Part shown: one piece after another, positions 1-5,800 of the stretch
Layout: every line of letters begins with the position of its first letter
How positions within the stretch are numbered: position 1 is the first letter of the stretch
Position numbers and translations under genes: made by a program
Source: CF-161 sp035259145
GTDB taxonomy: Bacteria; Chloroflexota; Dormibacteria; Dormibacterales; Dormibacteraceae
Length of the DNA stretch: 6,645 nucleotides
Direction: 5' to 3'
Assembly (NCBI GenBank): GCA_035259145.1
Contig: DATFWQ010000376.1
Coordinates: 1-6,645, forward strand
The notes under the pieces: model-generated
Seen by the model: the letters and a program-made list of their open reading frames with translations, nothing else
Database searches by the model: none
Told to the model about the DNA's origin: nothing

Positions 1-739
1 CCGCGATGGCGTCACGCAGGGTCGCCATCACCGTTCGGTGATCGCTGATGAACCCCATCTCGGCGTCAAGCGACACGAACTCGTTCAGGTGGCGCGGCGT
101 ATCGTGCGGCTCCGCCCTGAACGCCGGCCCGACCTCGAAGACACGCTCGAAGACCCCCACCATCACCTGCTTGTAGAGCTGCGGGCTCTGAGCCAGGAAC
201 GCACGGCGCCCGAAGTAGTCCAGCGCGAACACGTTGGCGCCCCCCTCGGTGGACGAACCCACGATCTTTGGCGTCTGGATCTCGACGAAGCCCTGCCTCC
301 GCAGCGCCTCGCGGAAGCCGGCCATGCTCGCCGCAGCCACCTGAAAGTAGGCCCGCCTGCGCAGATGGCGGAGCGTGACCGCGGCGTGGTCAAGCAGCGT
401 CGGCAGCTGTGCACGCAGCACCGGCCGGAACAGGTCGACGGGCGGCGGAGCCGCCGCCGTGGCGACGACGGACACGTTCGGCTGGCGCACCTCAACGCCG
501 GCCGGCGCCTGGGGCTCCCTCACCACGACGCCCTCCACCTCGAGGACCGACTCGTGGTGCAGGCGCGACAGTGAGGCCGCCAGCCCCGGATCGTCGACCA
601 CCACCTGCACCAGGCCGCGGGCGTCCCGCAGTACAAGGAAGCTGACGCCGCTCAACCGCCGGAGGCGGTGGAGCCAGCCCTTGAGCAGCACACGCTGACC
701 AGACTTCCGCGGCAGCTCGCTGGTCCAGGTCCGTTCCAT
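1..739 (-). CDS. aspS: Aspartyl-tRNA synthetase, archaeal/nondiscriminating type (partial, N-terminal 246 residues)
   Basis: Class II aminoacyl-tRNA synthetase that attaches aspartate to tRNA-Asp and, in the nondiscriminating type, also to tRNA-Asn. The frame stays open from the ATG at 739 to the left edge, so the C-terminal part with motif 3 is missing. Residues 1-95 form the OB-fold anticodon-binding domain (GWLHRLRRLSGVSFLVLRD at 21-39). Motif 1 lies near 141-159 (ends EIQTPKI). QSPQLYKQ (184-191) belongs to the aspartate site. Motif 2 spans about 200-230 (FRAE, then RHLNEF). The short N-terminus before the OB fold is typical of archaeal-type AspRS rather than the longer bacterial type. 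His24 and Pro79 match positions that, from memory of the family, mark nondiscriminating enzymes. A GGAG lies 9 nt upstream of the ATG. The gene sits behind a T-box leader and is probably monocistronic at its 5' end. Confidence 0.95.
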   Translation of the reverse strand, partial: MERTWTSELPRKSGQRVLLKGWLHRLRRLSGVSFLVLRDARGLVQVVVDDPGLAASLSRLHHESVLEVEGVVVREPQAPAGVEVRQPNVSVVATAAAPPPVDLFRPVLRAQLPTLLDHAAVTLRHLRRRAYFQVAAASMAGFREALRRQGFVEIQTPKIVGSSTEGGANVFALDYFGRRAFLAQSPQLYKQVMVGVFERVFEVGPAFRAEPHDTPRHLNEFVSLDAEMGFISDHRTVMATLRDAIA

Positions 740-743
740 AGTG

Positions 744-772
744 CCAGGCTCCGAATCGCGCCCTGGTGCGGA
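744..772 (-). promoter_or_regulatory. Possible Shine-Dalgarno sequester region of the aspS T-box
   Basis: The ribosome-binding GGAG (752-749) lies 9 nt before the ATG. CGGA (753-750) can pair with TCCG (772-769), which is part of the 3' half of the antiterminator-like helix, so the two structures exclude each other. CCAGG (766-762) and CCTGG (748-744) also form a 5-bp hairpin that holds the GGAG at the edge of its loop. There is no U-run before the start codon, so control at translation initiation is more likely than transcription termination. The competing helix is only 4 bp; this is inference. Confidence 0.4.
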
Positions 773-936
773 CGAGGCGCTCTCGTGGTGCCACCGCACT
801 TCACCGCGCCTGTGGCGCGGCCTTATTTCCAGCCTTCGCTCGGGAGTGTCTTCAAGAGGCCCGGACGCCGCCTTCTCAGCTCCGGCGGCTCTCTGGGCTC
901 CAGGTGGTCTCCCTACTCCTCTCCGTCGTCGCGAGT
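766..936 (-). promoter_or_regulatory. T-box riboswitch leader of aspS, Asp (GAC) specifier
   Basis: This RNA element senses uncharged tRNA and controls the synthetase gene downstream. Read on the minus strand, stem I starts with CTCG (935-932) and GGAG (924-921), which pair with CTCC and CGAG just after the specifier loop near 846-839. The loop-E strand AGTA is at 917-914. The AGAGAG motif is at 894-889. GCCGCC (889-884) pairs with GGCGGC (872-867) around a GCTGAGA-type distal loop. The opposite strand carries GAA (853-851), then specifier GAC (850-848), then A. Stem III is a perfect 7-bp hairpin (820-804). The T-box GGTGGCACC is at 795-787; its TGGC would pair with a GCCA acceptor end, matching the G discriminator of tRNA-Asp. 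The antiterminator-like helix pairs GTGCGG with CCGCAC and ACGAG with CTCGT (799-766). All landmarks are in canonical order. Confidence 0.9.
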
Positions 937-942
937 CAGCCC

Positions 943-948
943 AGCATA
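943..948 (-). promoter_or_regulatory. Candidate -10 element for the aspS leader
   Basis: TATGCT on the minus strand (948-943) fits TANNNT and lies about 7 nt before the first base of stem I, where transcription of a T-box RNA would begin. No convincing -35 is seen 17 nt upstream (CTCCGT at 971-966). The call rests on position more than on motif strength. Confidence 0.35.
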
Positions 949-1025
949 CCGCCGCTGACCGGCGGACGGAGAGGCGCGGCTCGGCGCCTCGTCGCCCGAC
1001 CTGAAGCTTCGCCAGCGCTCGGGGG

Positions 1026-1068
1026 TGCCGGCATGCCCGGCCGGCAGGCTGCATCAAGCGGTGCAGCC
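1026..1068 (-). terminator. Tandem hairpins after the anti-sigma gene
   Basis: Two perfect 7-bp stems follow the TAA at 1082: GGCTGCA/TGCAGCC (1068-1062 with 1053-1047) and TGCCGGC/GCCGGCA (1046-1040 with 1032-1026). They are adjacent, and no T-tract follows. They probably end the sigma/anti-sigma transcript or protect its 3' end. An intrinsic terminator of the classical kind is not shown. Confidence 0.45.
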
Positions 1069-1081
1069 CGCCGCCTCCGCC

Positions 1082-2113
1082 TTAGGCCCGGGGCACGTCG
1101 AACCAGTAGTCGGCGCCTCCCTGCTCGGGGCCGACGTGGAGGCGGTAGCGGCCCGACCCGTCGAGCACCCACGAGGCGTCGATCTGGTCACCGCCGAAGC
1201 TGCCGAAGCCGATGCGCTGAGCCACACCGGCGGCGTTGTACAGCTCCACGCGATAGGGCTCCATAGTGCCCGGCGGCGGCCCACCCGGCCCGGGCCTGAT
1301 CTGGCTCCACCGTGTGACCGCTCCGCCGCTCACCTTGATCTTCACTGCCATGGTGTCGGCAGCCCTGATCGAGGTGAACGTGTACGTCGTGTCTCGGATC
1401 GTCAGGGGCGTCGGCAAGGGCAGGTCCACCGCCGGACGCTGCTTCAGCGTGAAGTGAAACGCCCAGTTGCCGTCCACGCGCGGTGGCGCGTCTTGCTTGC
1501 TCCTGGGCGCGACGCTGAGGTCCCTGAGACTGGTCACGCGCAGCGTCAGCCGCACGCCGGACCGGGCCGCCGGCCCTCTCAGCGGCTCGAATTCGGTGAC
1601 CGAGCTGCCCGAGCTGCCGCGCGCCTGATAGCGGTGGCCGGCGTCGTCGGTCAGCTCCATGGCGGCCAGGTAGCGGTCGCCCACGACCTTGCCGGTCGGG
1701 GTGGCGGGGGCCGCCAGCGGCTGCCCGTCCACCTGCAGGTAGATCGTCGTCTGGAGCCCGTCGGCGTACGCGCCGACCAGCTGGATGGAGTGCCCGGCCG
1801 ACGTCACCGTTGTGCCGATAGGTGTTACTTGCTCTGCCGTCTGCCCGCCGGCGCGGAGCAACGGCTGCGTCAGCAGCCCAAGCGGAGTGTCGGCGATCGA
1901 CCTGCCGTAGGCCGGCACGAGGTAGGCGGCGGCCTCGTTGGCCGTGGCAAGCACCACCAGGGCGGCCGCCACCAGCGCCGCGACCAGGGCCGGCGTCAGC
2001 CGGTGCCGCGGACGTCCGAACGCCCGGACGCGCGCCTGGGCCCGAGCCACGAGGTCGTCGGGCGGCTCGATGGCCAGGCTGCGGAGTCGAGTCTCGAGGG
2101 GAGTGCGGCTCAC
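1082..2113 (-). CDS. Single-pass membrane protein, probable anti-sigma factor (DUF4179-like)
   Basis: A 343-residue protein. The short cytoplasmic N-terminus (1-40, basic, ending GRPRHRLT) is followed by one membrane segment at about 41-58 (ALVAALVAAALVVLA). About 280 extracytoplasmic residues follow, rich in beta-type stretches (TTIYLQVDG at 122-130). The start is GTG at 2113, overlapping the sigma stop codon as GTGA, with GGAGG 7 nt upstream; this argues for translational coupling. An open frame continues further upstream but lies inside the sigma gene, so it is not used. The layout (cytoplasmic tail, one helix, large outer domain, directly after an ECF sigma) suggests an anti-sigma factor. 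It has no Cys at all, so it is not a zinc-binding ZAS-type anti-sigma. The region after the helix resembles DUF4179 proteins as I remember them. The function is inferred from context. Confidence 0.75.
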   Translation of the reverse strand: MSRTPLETRLRSLAIEPPDDLVARAQARVRAFGRPRHRLTPALVAALVAAALVVLATANEAAAYLVPAYGRSIADTPLGLLTQPLLRAGGQTAEQVTPIGTTVTSAGHSIQLVGAYADGLQTTIYLQVDGQPLAAPATPTGKVVGDRYLAAMELTDDAGHRYQARGSSGSSVTEFEPLRGPAARSGVRLTLRVTSLRDLSVAPRSKQDAPPRVDGNWAFHFTLKQRPAVDLPLPTPLTIRDTTYTFTSIRAADTMAVKIKVSGGAVTRWSQIRPGPGGPPPGTMEPYRVELYNAAGVAQRIGFGSFGGDQIDASWVLDGSGRYRLHVGPEQGGADYWFDVPRA

Positions 2114-2655
2114 TGTCGTACCTCCAACCGTGCCCGGAGCGCGAGCAGCGCACGACGCGTGGCGAGCCTGGCCGCGCCCGGCGAAATGCCGAGCATGGCA
2201 GCGATACGCGCGTAGTCGAGGTCGGCGCCGAAGCGCAGCGCCACCAGCGTACGCTGGCGGCGGGAGAGATTCCTGACCGCGTGCAGGAGCTCCTCGTCGC
2301 CGATCGCGTCCTCGATGTCGAGCGCCGTGGTCTCCGGTGGCCCGTGGGCGAGTAAGCGCTCCAGCAGGAGCTGCCGCCGCTTCGCCGCCCGACCGGCGTC
2401 GCGGGCCGTATTGACGACGATGCGCCATAGCCAGCCCTCCACGCTCTCGGTGCGCAGCTCGGTCCTTGGCAGGGCGCGAATCGCGCGCTCCAGGGCGGAT
2501 TGCGCCAGGTCTTCAGCGTCGGGCCCGCTGCGGCTAAGTAGGGCTGCGAACCGGTAGACGCGGGCGGCGTAGCGGTCGCAGAGCTCGTCGATGCCGATGC
2601 GCACCGCCGGGTCAGGCCCGGCATCCGCCAGGATGGCCTCGTCCAGGGTGCTCAT
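2110..2655 (-). CDS. ECF-type RNA polymerase sigma factor (SigE/RpoE-like)
   Basis: A 181-residue sigma factor, the usual ECF length. It directs RNA polymerase to a small regulon. Region 2 spans about 24-94: ELCDRYAARVYRFAALL, the DAEDLAQ core-binding motif at 46-52, and VEGWLWRIVVNTARD (72-86) for -10 recognition. Region 4 spans about 125-178, with NLSRRQRTLVALRFGADL and a helix-turn-helix at 148-174 (YARIAAMLGISPGAA) for -35 recognition. There is no region 3 and no C-terminal extension. The start is the ATG at 2655, the first that leaves region 2 intact; the open frame runs further upstream but into a transposase relic. No Shine-Dalgarno is visible before this ATG, which fits a leaderless transcript. 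The downstream membrane protein overlaps it and is its likely partner. Confidence 0.9.
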   Translation of the reverse strand: MSTLDEAILADAGPDPAVRIGIDELCDRYAARVYRFAALLSRSGPDAEDLAQSALERAIRALPRTELRTESVEGWLWRIVVNTARDAGRAAKRRQLLLERLLAHGPPETTALDIEDAIGDEELLHAVRNLSRRQRTLVALRFGADLDYARIAAMLGISPGAARLATRRALLALRARLEVRQ

Positions 2656-2663
2656 GCTGCACT

Positions 2664-2689
2664 GACGGTGAGGAAGCCCGAAAGCGTTC
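2664..2689 (-). promoter_or_regulatory. Candidate ECF-type autoregulatory promoter
   Basis: On the minus strand, GAAC (2689-2686) is followed by 18 nt and CGTC (2667-2664). This is the GAAC...CGTC pattern common for ECF sigma factors, with a spacer about 1 nt longer than usual. The CGTC ends 8 nt before the sigma ATG, so transcription would start at or next to the start codon. That agrees with the missing Shine-Dalgarno. The motif is short and could be chance. Confidence 0.35.
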
Positions 2690-2896
2690 GCCCGGGGCCT
2701 CGCGTACCGGCTGCGCTTTCGCAAGCGGCTCCGCGCGACGAACCTGCTGGAGCGGTCGCAGGAGGAGGTGAAGCCGCAGTAATCGGCCGCATCCCCGAAG
2801 TGACGAGCTGCCTGAGTCTGTGCTGGGCGGTGCTCAGCCTGTTCATCGCCAGCCCTCGCGGACTCGCCGTCGCCGCCCTCGAGCACCGACAGCCGG
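2678..2896 (+). pseudogene. IS256 (mutator)-family transposase C-terminal relic, frameshifted
   Basis: Two reading frames together give the C-terminal end of an IS256-type DDE transposase. Frame 1 (2678-2779) encodes RLRFRKRLRATNLLERSQEEV and then stops at TAA 2780. Frame 2 (from 2779) encodes VIGRIPEVTSCLSLCWAVL, then RGLAVAALEHRQ. In intact relatives, as I remember them, TNLLER..EEVKRRTKVIGRFPGETSCLSL is continuous, so a few bases are missing around 2774-2779, where the arginine-rich joint should be. Upstream of 2678 frame 1 hits a TGA at about 2669, so the catalytic core is gone. No terminal repeats were found. It runs opposite to the flanking genes and fills the gap between the permease and the sigma factor. 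Confidence 0.75.
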
Positions 2897-2903
2897 GCAC
2901 GAA

Positions 2904-2918
2904 TGCGGGCCGCCCGCA
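2904..2918 (-). terminator. Small hairpin after the permease gene
   Basis: TGCGGG/CCCGCA forms a 6-bp stem with a 3-nt loop, 14 nt past the permease TAG on the minus strand. There is no T-tract. It could mark the 3' end of the permease transcript; support is weak. Confidence 0.25.
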
Positions 2919-2931
2919 CGACCTGGGCCCA

Positions 2932-3909
2932 CTAGCCTGACGCGATGAGGCGCGGCCTCAGCTCGTCCCAGAGGAGCACAGCGACCAGAAGCACCCCGAC
3001 CGCGGCCGTGCTCACGACAAGGCTGGCGCCCGCCGCCGACAAGCCGAAGAGCAGCACAGTGAGTGCGAGCGCCGACACCACCGCCGGGTAGCCAGCGCCC
3101 CGTCCACCGCGAAGGCTTGCACCGCCCAGGATTGCCGCGGCGATGATCGCGATCTCAGTCTGCGGTGACACACTGGCAAATGCGACCCCGGCCTGAGCCA
3201 CCTGGCCCACGCCGGCCCCAGCCGCCAGCACGGCGGCGGCAGCATACGTTCCGACGAGCGTGACCAACAGAACCCGAGCTGCTACCGGCTGCGATTCGCG
3301 ACCGACGCCTCGCAGCCTGTCACCAGCCGGCGAAAGGAGAGCGATGACAGCCAGGGCCGCCGCGGCCACCGCGAGAAGGACCGCGGGCACGATCAGTGGT
3401 GTGAGGCCCCCAGGCCCATGTGGCAGCGCTGTCGCGGATACGCCCACCAGCTGGGCCGTCAGCGCCTGACAGAACGCGGCCGTGGCCAGCGTACTCACGT
3501 ACGACGCGGATCGCGACACCGTAGCGATGAGTCCGTTGACCGTGCCTATCGCTGCGGCCAGCAGGGCACCCGGCAAGAAGCCCAGGAGCAGGGGAACACC
3601 GATGACGGCCAGCTTGGCCGCCACAGCTCCGGCCAGCGCCGCCACCGACGCACCCGAAAGGTCCATTCGCCCGGTGGTCATGACCAGCGTCAGGCCCATG
3701 GCGAGGAGTGTGTAGAACCACCACGCCGCGCTCAGCGAGAGCCCCACAGAGGCTGACCGAAAACCGGGAGCGAGCGTCGCGAACACTGCCACCAGCACGA
3801 TCGCCAGGCCCAGGGCGATAGCGGACGAGACGATGTCCCAGCGGCGGAGCCGCTTGTGGTCAGGCTCGGTGGTCGCCCGAGGGGGCGTCTGGCCGGGGCC
3901 CGCCTCCAT
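2932..3909 (-). CDS. ABC transporter permease, ribose/monosaccharide type (RbsC-like)
   Basis: A 325-residue integral membrane protein of the BPD_transp_2 family, which forms the channel of importers for ribose and related sugars. About eight to nine hydrophobic segments are visible, starting at 25-46. Family landmarks are in order: GRMDLSGASVAALAGAVAA (80-98) for the usual GGIDLSVGS motif; GTVNGLIATV..ASYVSTLAT (122-143) for the NG..V..IP.FI.TL region; VGRESQPVAARV (202-213) for the cytoplasmic ATPase-contact loop; and ILGGASLRGGRG (260-271) for GG.SL.GG.G. An in-frame GTG at 3927 would add six residues. The ATG at 3909 is preferred because TANNNT lies 7 nt upstream; neither start has a Shine-Dalgarno. 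No ATPase or binding-protein gene adjoins it, which is unusual for this family. The substrate is unknown. The motifs are somewhat degenerate, but the frame is intact. Confidence 0.88.
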   Translation of the reverse strand: MEAGPGQTPPRATTEPDHKRLRRWDIVSSAIALGLAIVLVAVFATLAPGFRSASVGLSLSAAWWFYTLLAMGLTLVMTTGRMDLSGASVAALAGAVAAKLAVIGVPLLLGFLPGALLAAAIGTVNGLIATVSRSASYVSTLATAAFCQALTAQLVGVSATALPHGPGGLTPLIVPAVLLAVAAAALAVIALLSPAGDRLRGVGRESQPVAARVLLVTLVGTYAAAAVLAAGAGVGQVAQAGVAFASVSPQTEIAIIAAAILGGASLRGGRGAGYPAVVSALALTVLLFGLSAAGASLVVSTAAVGVLLVAVLLWDELRPRLIASG

Positions 3910-3916
3910 CGCCGCT

Positions 3917-3922
3917 AGCGTA
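3917..3922 (-). promoter_or_regulatory. TANNNT -10 element, leaderless start of the permease
   Basis: TACGCT on the minus strand lies exactly 7 nt before the ATG at 3909, the spacing typical of leaderless transcripts driven by a TANNNT -10. It also lies inside the alternative GTG start, so the two starts cannot both be served by this promoter. No -35 is evident. Confidence 0.35.
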
Positions 3923-3969
3923 GCCACACGGCCCGCGGGACCGTGCCGAGAGATGCCCGCATGACCTGC

Positions 3970-4084
3970 CCGCTTCCATTGGCCCGCAAATAGAAGTGAC
4001 CCCGACTGACCGCTGTGCTGGTTGTGGCGTTCGCCTTACGGCATACACCACATCCCTCGTGCGTATCACTCGGGGTCATTGACA
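3970..4084 (-). repeat. Inverted repeat region resembling an IS21-type insertion-sequence end
   Basis: TGACCCCGA (3997-4005) and its complement TCGGGGTCA (4070-4078) form a 9-bp perfect inverted repeat, 12 of 13 matching if extended to TGACCCCGANTGA. On the minus strand the segment begins TGTCAATGACCCCGA (4084-4070), and the inner copy reads GGGGTCACTTCTATTTGCGG. Both look like ends of IS21-family elements as I remember them. There is no transposase frame, no second outer terminus and no clear target duplication. It could instead be a chance palindrome or an operator. The rest of the 3910-4118 gap shows nothing recognisable. Confidence 0.35.
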
Positions 4085-4098
4085 AGCCTAGCGCGCAC

Positions 4099-4111
4099 CG
4101 CCCCGCGGGCG
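4099..4111 (-). terminator. Short GC hairpin after the ECF42-like gene
   Basis: CGCCC/GGGCG forms a 5-bp stem with a 3-nt loop, starting 7 nt past the TGA at 4119 on the minus strand. No T-tract follows. It is the only terminator-like structure at this gene end. Confidence 0.25.
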
Positions 4112-4118
4112 CAAGTTT

Positions 4119-5405
4119 TCAGTTTGGTTGGGGCTCGGGAAAGCCCGGGGCAGGCGGCGCCGCACCGTATGCGTCCTTCTCCCTGAGCCGAGCTTCACAC
4201 TGGGCGAGCCGCTGCTCGATGTGGCGCTGCTCCACCGCGTTTGCAGGCAGTTTCAGGGCTCGACGGTAGGCGGCCGCTGCCTCCTCCCAACGCTCCAGCC
4301 GCCGCAGCATGTGGCCCTTGACGGCGGGCAGAAGGTGATATCCGGCCAGTGTCCCCCCGGCGTCGACAGCCTCGACGATCGCCAGCCCGGCCGCCGGTCC
4401 GCCGGCCATCGCCACGGCTACAGCGCGGTTCAGCTCGACCACCGGCGAGGGTGAAACGGTCATCAGCCGACTGTAGAGCATCGCAATCTGCCGCCAGTCG
4501 GTCTGCTGCGGCGAAGACTGCGCATGAATCGCAGCGATCGCCGCCTGGAGCAGGAAAGGCCCGGGGTGAGGTGTGCGGCGAACCGCGCGCTCGAGCAGCG
4601 CCATGCCCTCCGCGATCTGAAGCGGGTCCCATCGGGAGCGATCCTGGTCCTCGAGCAGCACCAGCTGGCCGTCCGGGCCCTGCCGGGCTGCTCGGCGAGA
4701 GTCGTGAAGCAGCATCAGCGCCAGCAGCCCGAGCCCCTCTGCTTCGTACGGCATTAGCTCGACCAGTGTTCGGCCCAGGCTGATCGCCTCACGACACAGG
4801 TCCGGGCGCATCAGGCTGCCGGCGCCTGTGGCGTAGTAGCCCTCGTTGAAGATCAGGTAGAGCACCGTCAGGACCGCCTGCAGGCGCTCGGGCAGAGCCT
4901 CAGGGTCGGGGACACGGTAGGGGATGCCCGCATCTCGGATCTTGCGCTTGGCCCGGACAAGCGTCTGCGCAGTCGTCGCCTCAGGCGTCAGGAAGGCGTG
5001 CGCGATCTCCGGCACGGTCAGACCCCCCAGCAGTCTCAGGGTGAGTGCGACCTGAGCCCTGGTCGAGAGGGAGGGATGGCAACAGGTGAAGATCAGGCTC
5101 AGGCGGTCGTCGCCCAGCTCGGCTTCGGACACGGGCGCGGTCGTGCCGGCGCCTGCCTCCTTGATGGACCGCTTACTCTCCCGGCGAACTCGGTCGAGTG
5201 CCTGGTTGCGGGCGGCCACCAGGATCCACGCAGTCGGGTTGCGAGGCACACCCGACTGAGGCCAGGCCTCGAGTGCGGCAACGAAGGCGCCCTGCACCGC
5301 CTCCTCGGCGGCATCGACGTCGCCGAGAAGGCGTATGAGGGCGCTTACCAGCCGTCCGTGTTCGAGGCGAAAGGTGGCCTCGACCGCGCTGCGGGCTGAG
5401 CTCAG
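4119..5405 (-). CDS. ECF42-like RNA polymerase sigma factor with C-terminal TPR-like extension
   Basis: About 428 residues, long for an ECF sigma but normal for the ECF42 type, whose C-terminal extension is required for activity in studied members. Region 2 covers about 7-80 (VEATFRLEHGRLVSALIRLL, AAEEAVQGAFVAAL, TAWILVAARNQALDRVRRE). Then comes the hallmark LGDDRLSLIFTCCHPSL (97-113). Region 4 is about 110-165 (LGGLTVPEIAHAFLTPEAT as the helix-turn-helix). The extension carries VLTVLYLIFNEGYYA (178-192) and helical TPR-like repeats to near 400. The only suitable start in frame is CTG at 5405, overlapping the DGPF stop as CTGA with GGAG 5 nt upstream. The nearest in-frame ATG lies about 94 nt inside the DGPF gene, and the first GTG downstream would cut region 2. 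The linked DGPF gene upstream is the known partner context. Confidence 0.92.
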   Translation of the reverse strand: MSSARSAVEATFRLEHGRLVSALIRLLGDVDAAEEAVQGAFVAALEAWPQSGVPRNPTAWILVAARNQALDRVRRESKRSIKEAGAGTTAPVSEAELGDDRLSLIFTCCHPSLSTRAQVALTLRLLGGLTVPEIAHAFLTPEATTAQTLVRAKRKIRDAGIPYRVPDPEALPERLQAVLTVLYLIFNEGYYATGAGSLMRPDLCREAISLGRTLVELMPYEAEGLGLLALMLLHDSRRAARQGPDGQLVLLEDQDRSRWDPLQIAEGMALLERAVRRTPHPGPFLLQAAIAAIHAQSSPQQTDWRQIAMLYSRLMTVSPSPVVELNRAVAVAMAGGPAAGLAIVEAVDAGGTLAGYHLLPAVKGHMLRRLERWEEAAAAYRRALKLPANAVEQRHIEQRLAQCEARLREKDAYGAAPPAPGFPEPQPN

Positions 5406-5749
5406 CCCATCTCCATGATCGGCCGCACCTCGATCGCCCCGAACCGGGCGCCCGGAATCTTGGCCGCCAGTTCGACGGCCTCGTCTAGGTCCCTGCACTG
5501 CAGTTCGTAGTATCCGCCGAGCTGCTCCTTGGTCTCGGCAAAGGGTCCGTCGGTGCTGGTGAGCTTACCGTCGCGGACGCGAAGGGTCGTGGCGGTGGCG
5601 CTCGGCTGGAGCGCGTCACCGCTCAGGAAGGCTCCCCGCTGCCTGATCATCTCGGTGTAGGCGCCGTACTCTTCCATCATCTGCCGGCCCTCGCTTTCGC
5701 TTGGTGGTCCGGTCGGCTCGGGTGTGTAGATCAGGGCCAGGTATCTCAT
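5402..5749 (-). CDS. DGPF/YCII-domain protein, partner of the ECF42-like sigma factor
   Basis: A 115-residue YCII-superfamily protein. It opens with MRYLALIYTPE, has EEYGAYTEMIRQRGAFLSGD in the middle, and carries the DGPF motif at 67-70 within TDGPFAETKEQLGGYY. It ends in the family-typical IEVRPIMEMG. Length and ends match intact relatives. The start is ATG at 5749 with a near-perfect AAAGGAGG 4 nt upstream, the strongest ribosome-binding site in the window. The stop overlaps the sigma start by the bases CTGA, so the two are probably coupled. DGPF genes are the conserved neighbours of ECF42 sigma factors and usually their main regulatory targets. The biochemical role of the protein is not known; dimeric enzyme-like activity has been suggested for YCII folds. 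Confidence 0.93.
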   Translation of the reverse strand: MRYLALIYTPEPTGPPSESEGRQMMEEYGAYTEMIRQRGAFLSGDALQPSATATTLRVRDGKLTSTDGPFAETKEQLGGYYELQCRDLDEAVELAAKIPGARFGAIEVRPIMEMG

Positions 5750-5800
5750 GTTTCCTCCTTTGGGCTGGCGCGGCCGTATGCAGACCGCTCTCGTTCAAAG

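Noticed and set aside
38..574. Plus-strand open frame opposite aspS
   Set aside because: The minus strand encodes unmistakable AspRS motifs through the whole stretch; this frame is a shadow.
740..800. Intrinsic transcription terminator in the T-box leader
   Set aside because: No U-tract follows any hairpin before the start codon, so a terminator was not annotated.
1025..2215. Long plus-strand open frame (396 codons)
   Set aside because: It lies antisense to the membrane protein and the end of the sigma gene, is Arg/His/Gly-rich without domains, and has no ribosome-binding support; GC-rich shadow.
2114..2428. N-terminal extension of the anti-sigma frame
   Set aside because: It overlaps sigma region 4 in another frame; the GTG at 2113 with GGAGG and GTGA overlap is better.
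1188..2624. Minus-strand open frame of 478 codons spanning both ECF-unit genes
   Set aside because: It is in the wrong frame for both; the composition is Arg/Ser/Pro-rich with no motif, while the other frames give clear sigma and membrane-protein features.
2656..2919. N-terminal extension of the ECF sigma to 269 residues
   Set aside because: The extra residues read as low-complexity antisense of the transposase relic; the family starts just before region 2.
3860..4069. Small minus-strand frame of 69 codons upstream of the permease
   Set aside because: It runs through the inverted repeat and overlaps the permease start in another frame, with no recognisable domain.
5406..5498. ATG start of the ECF42-like sigma at 5498
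   Set aside because: It would overlap the DGPF gene by about 94 nt and add a Gly/Arg-rich segment absent from the family; CTG at 5405 is better placed.
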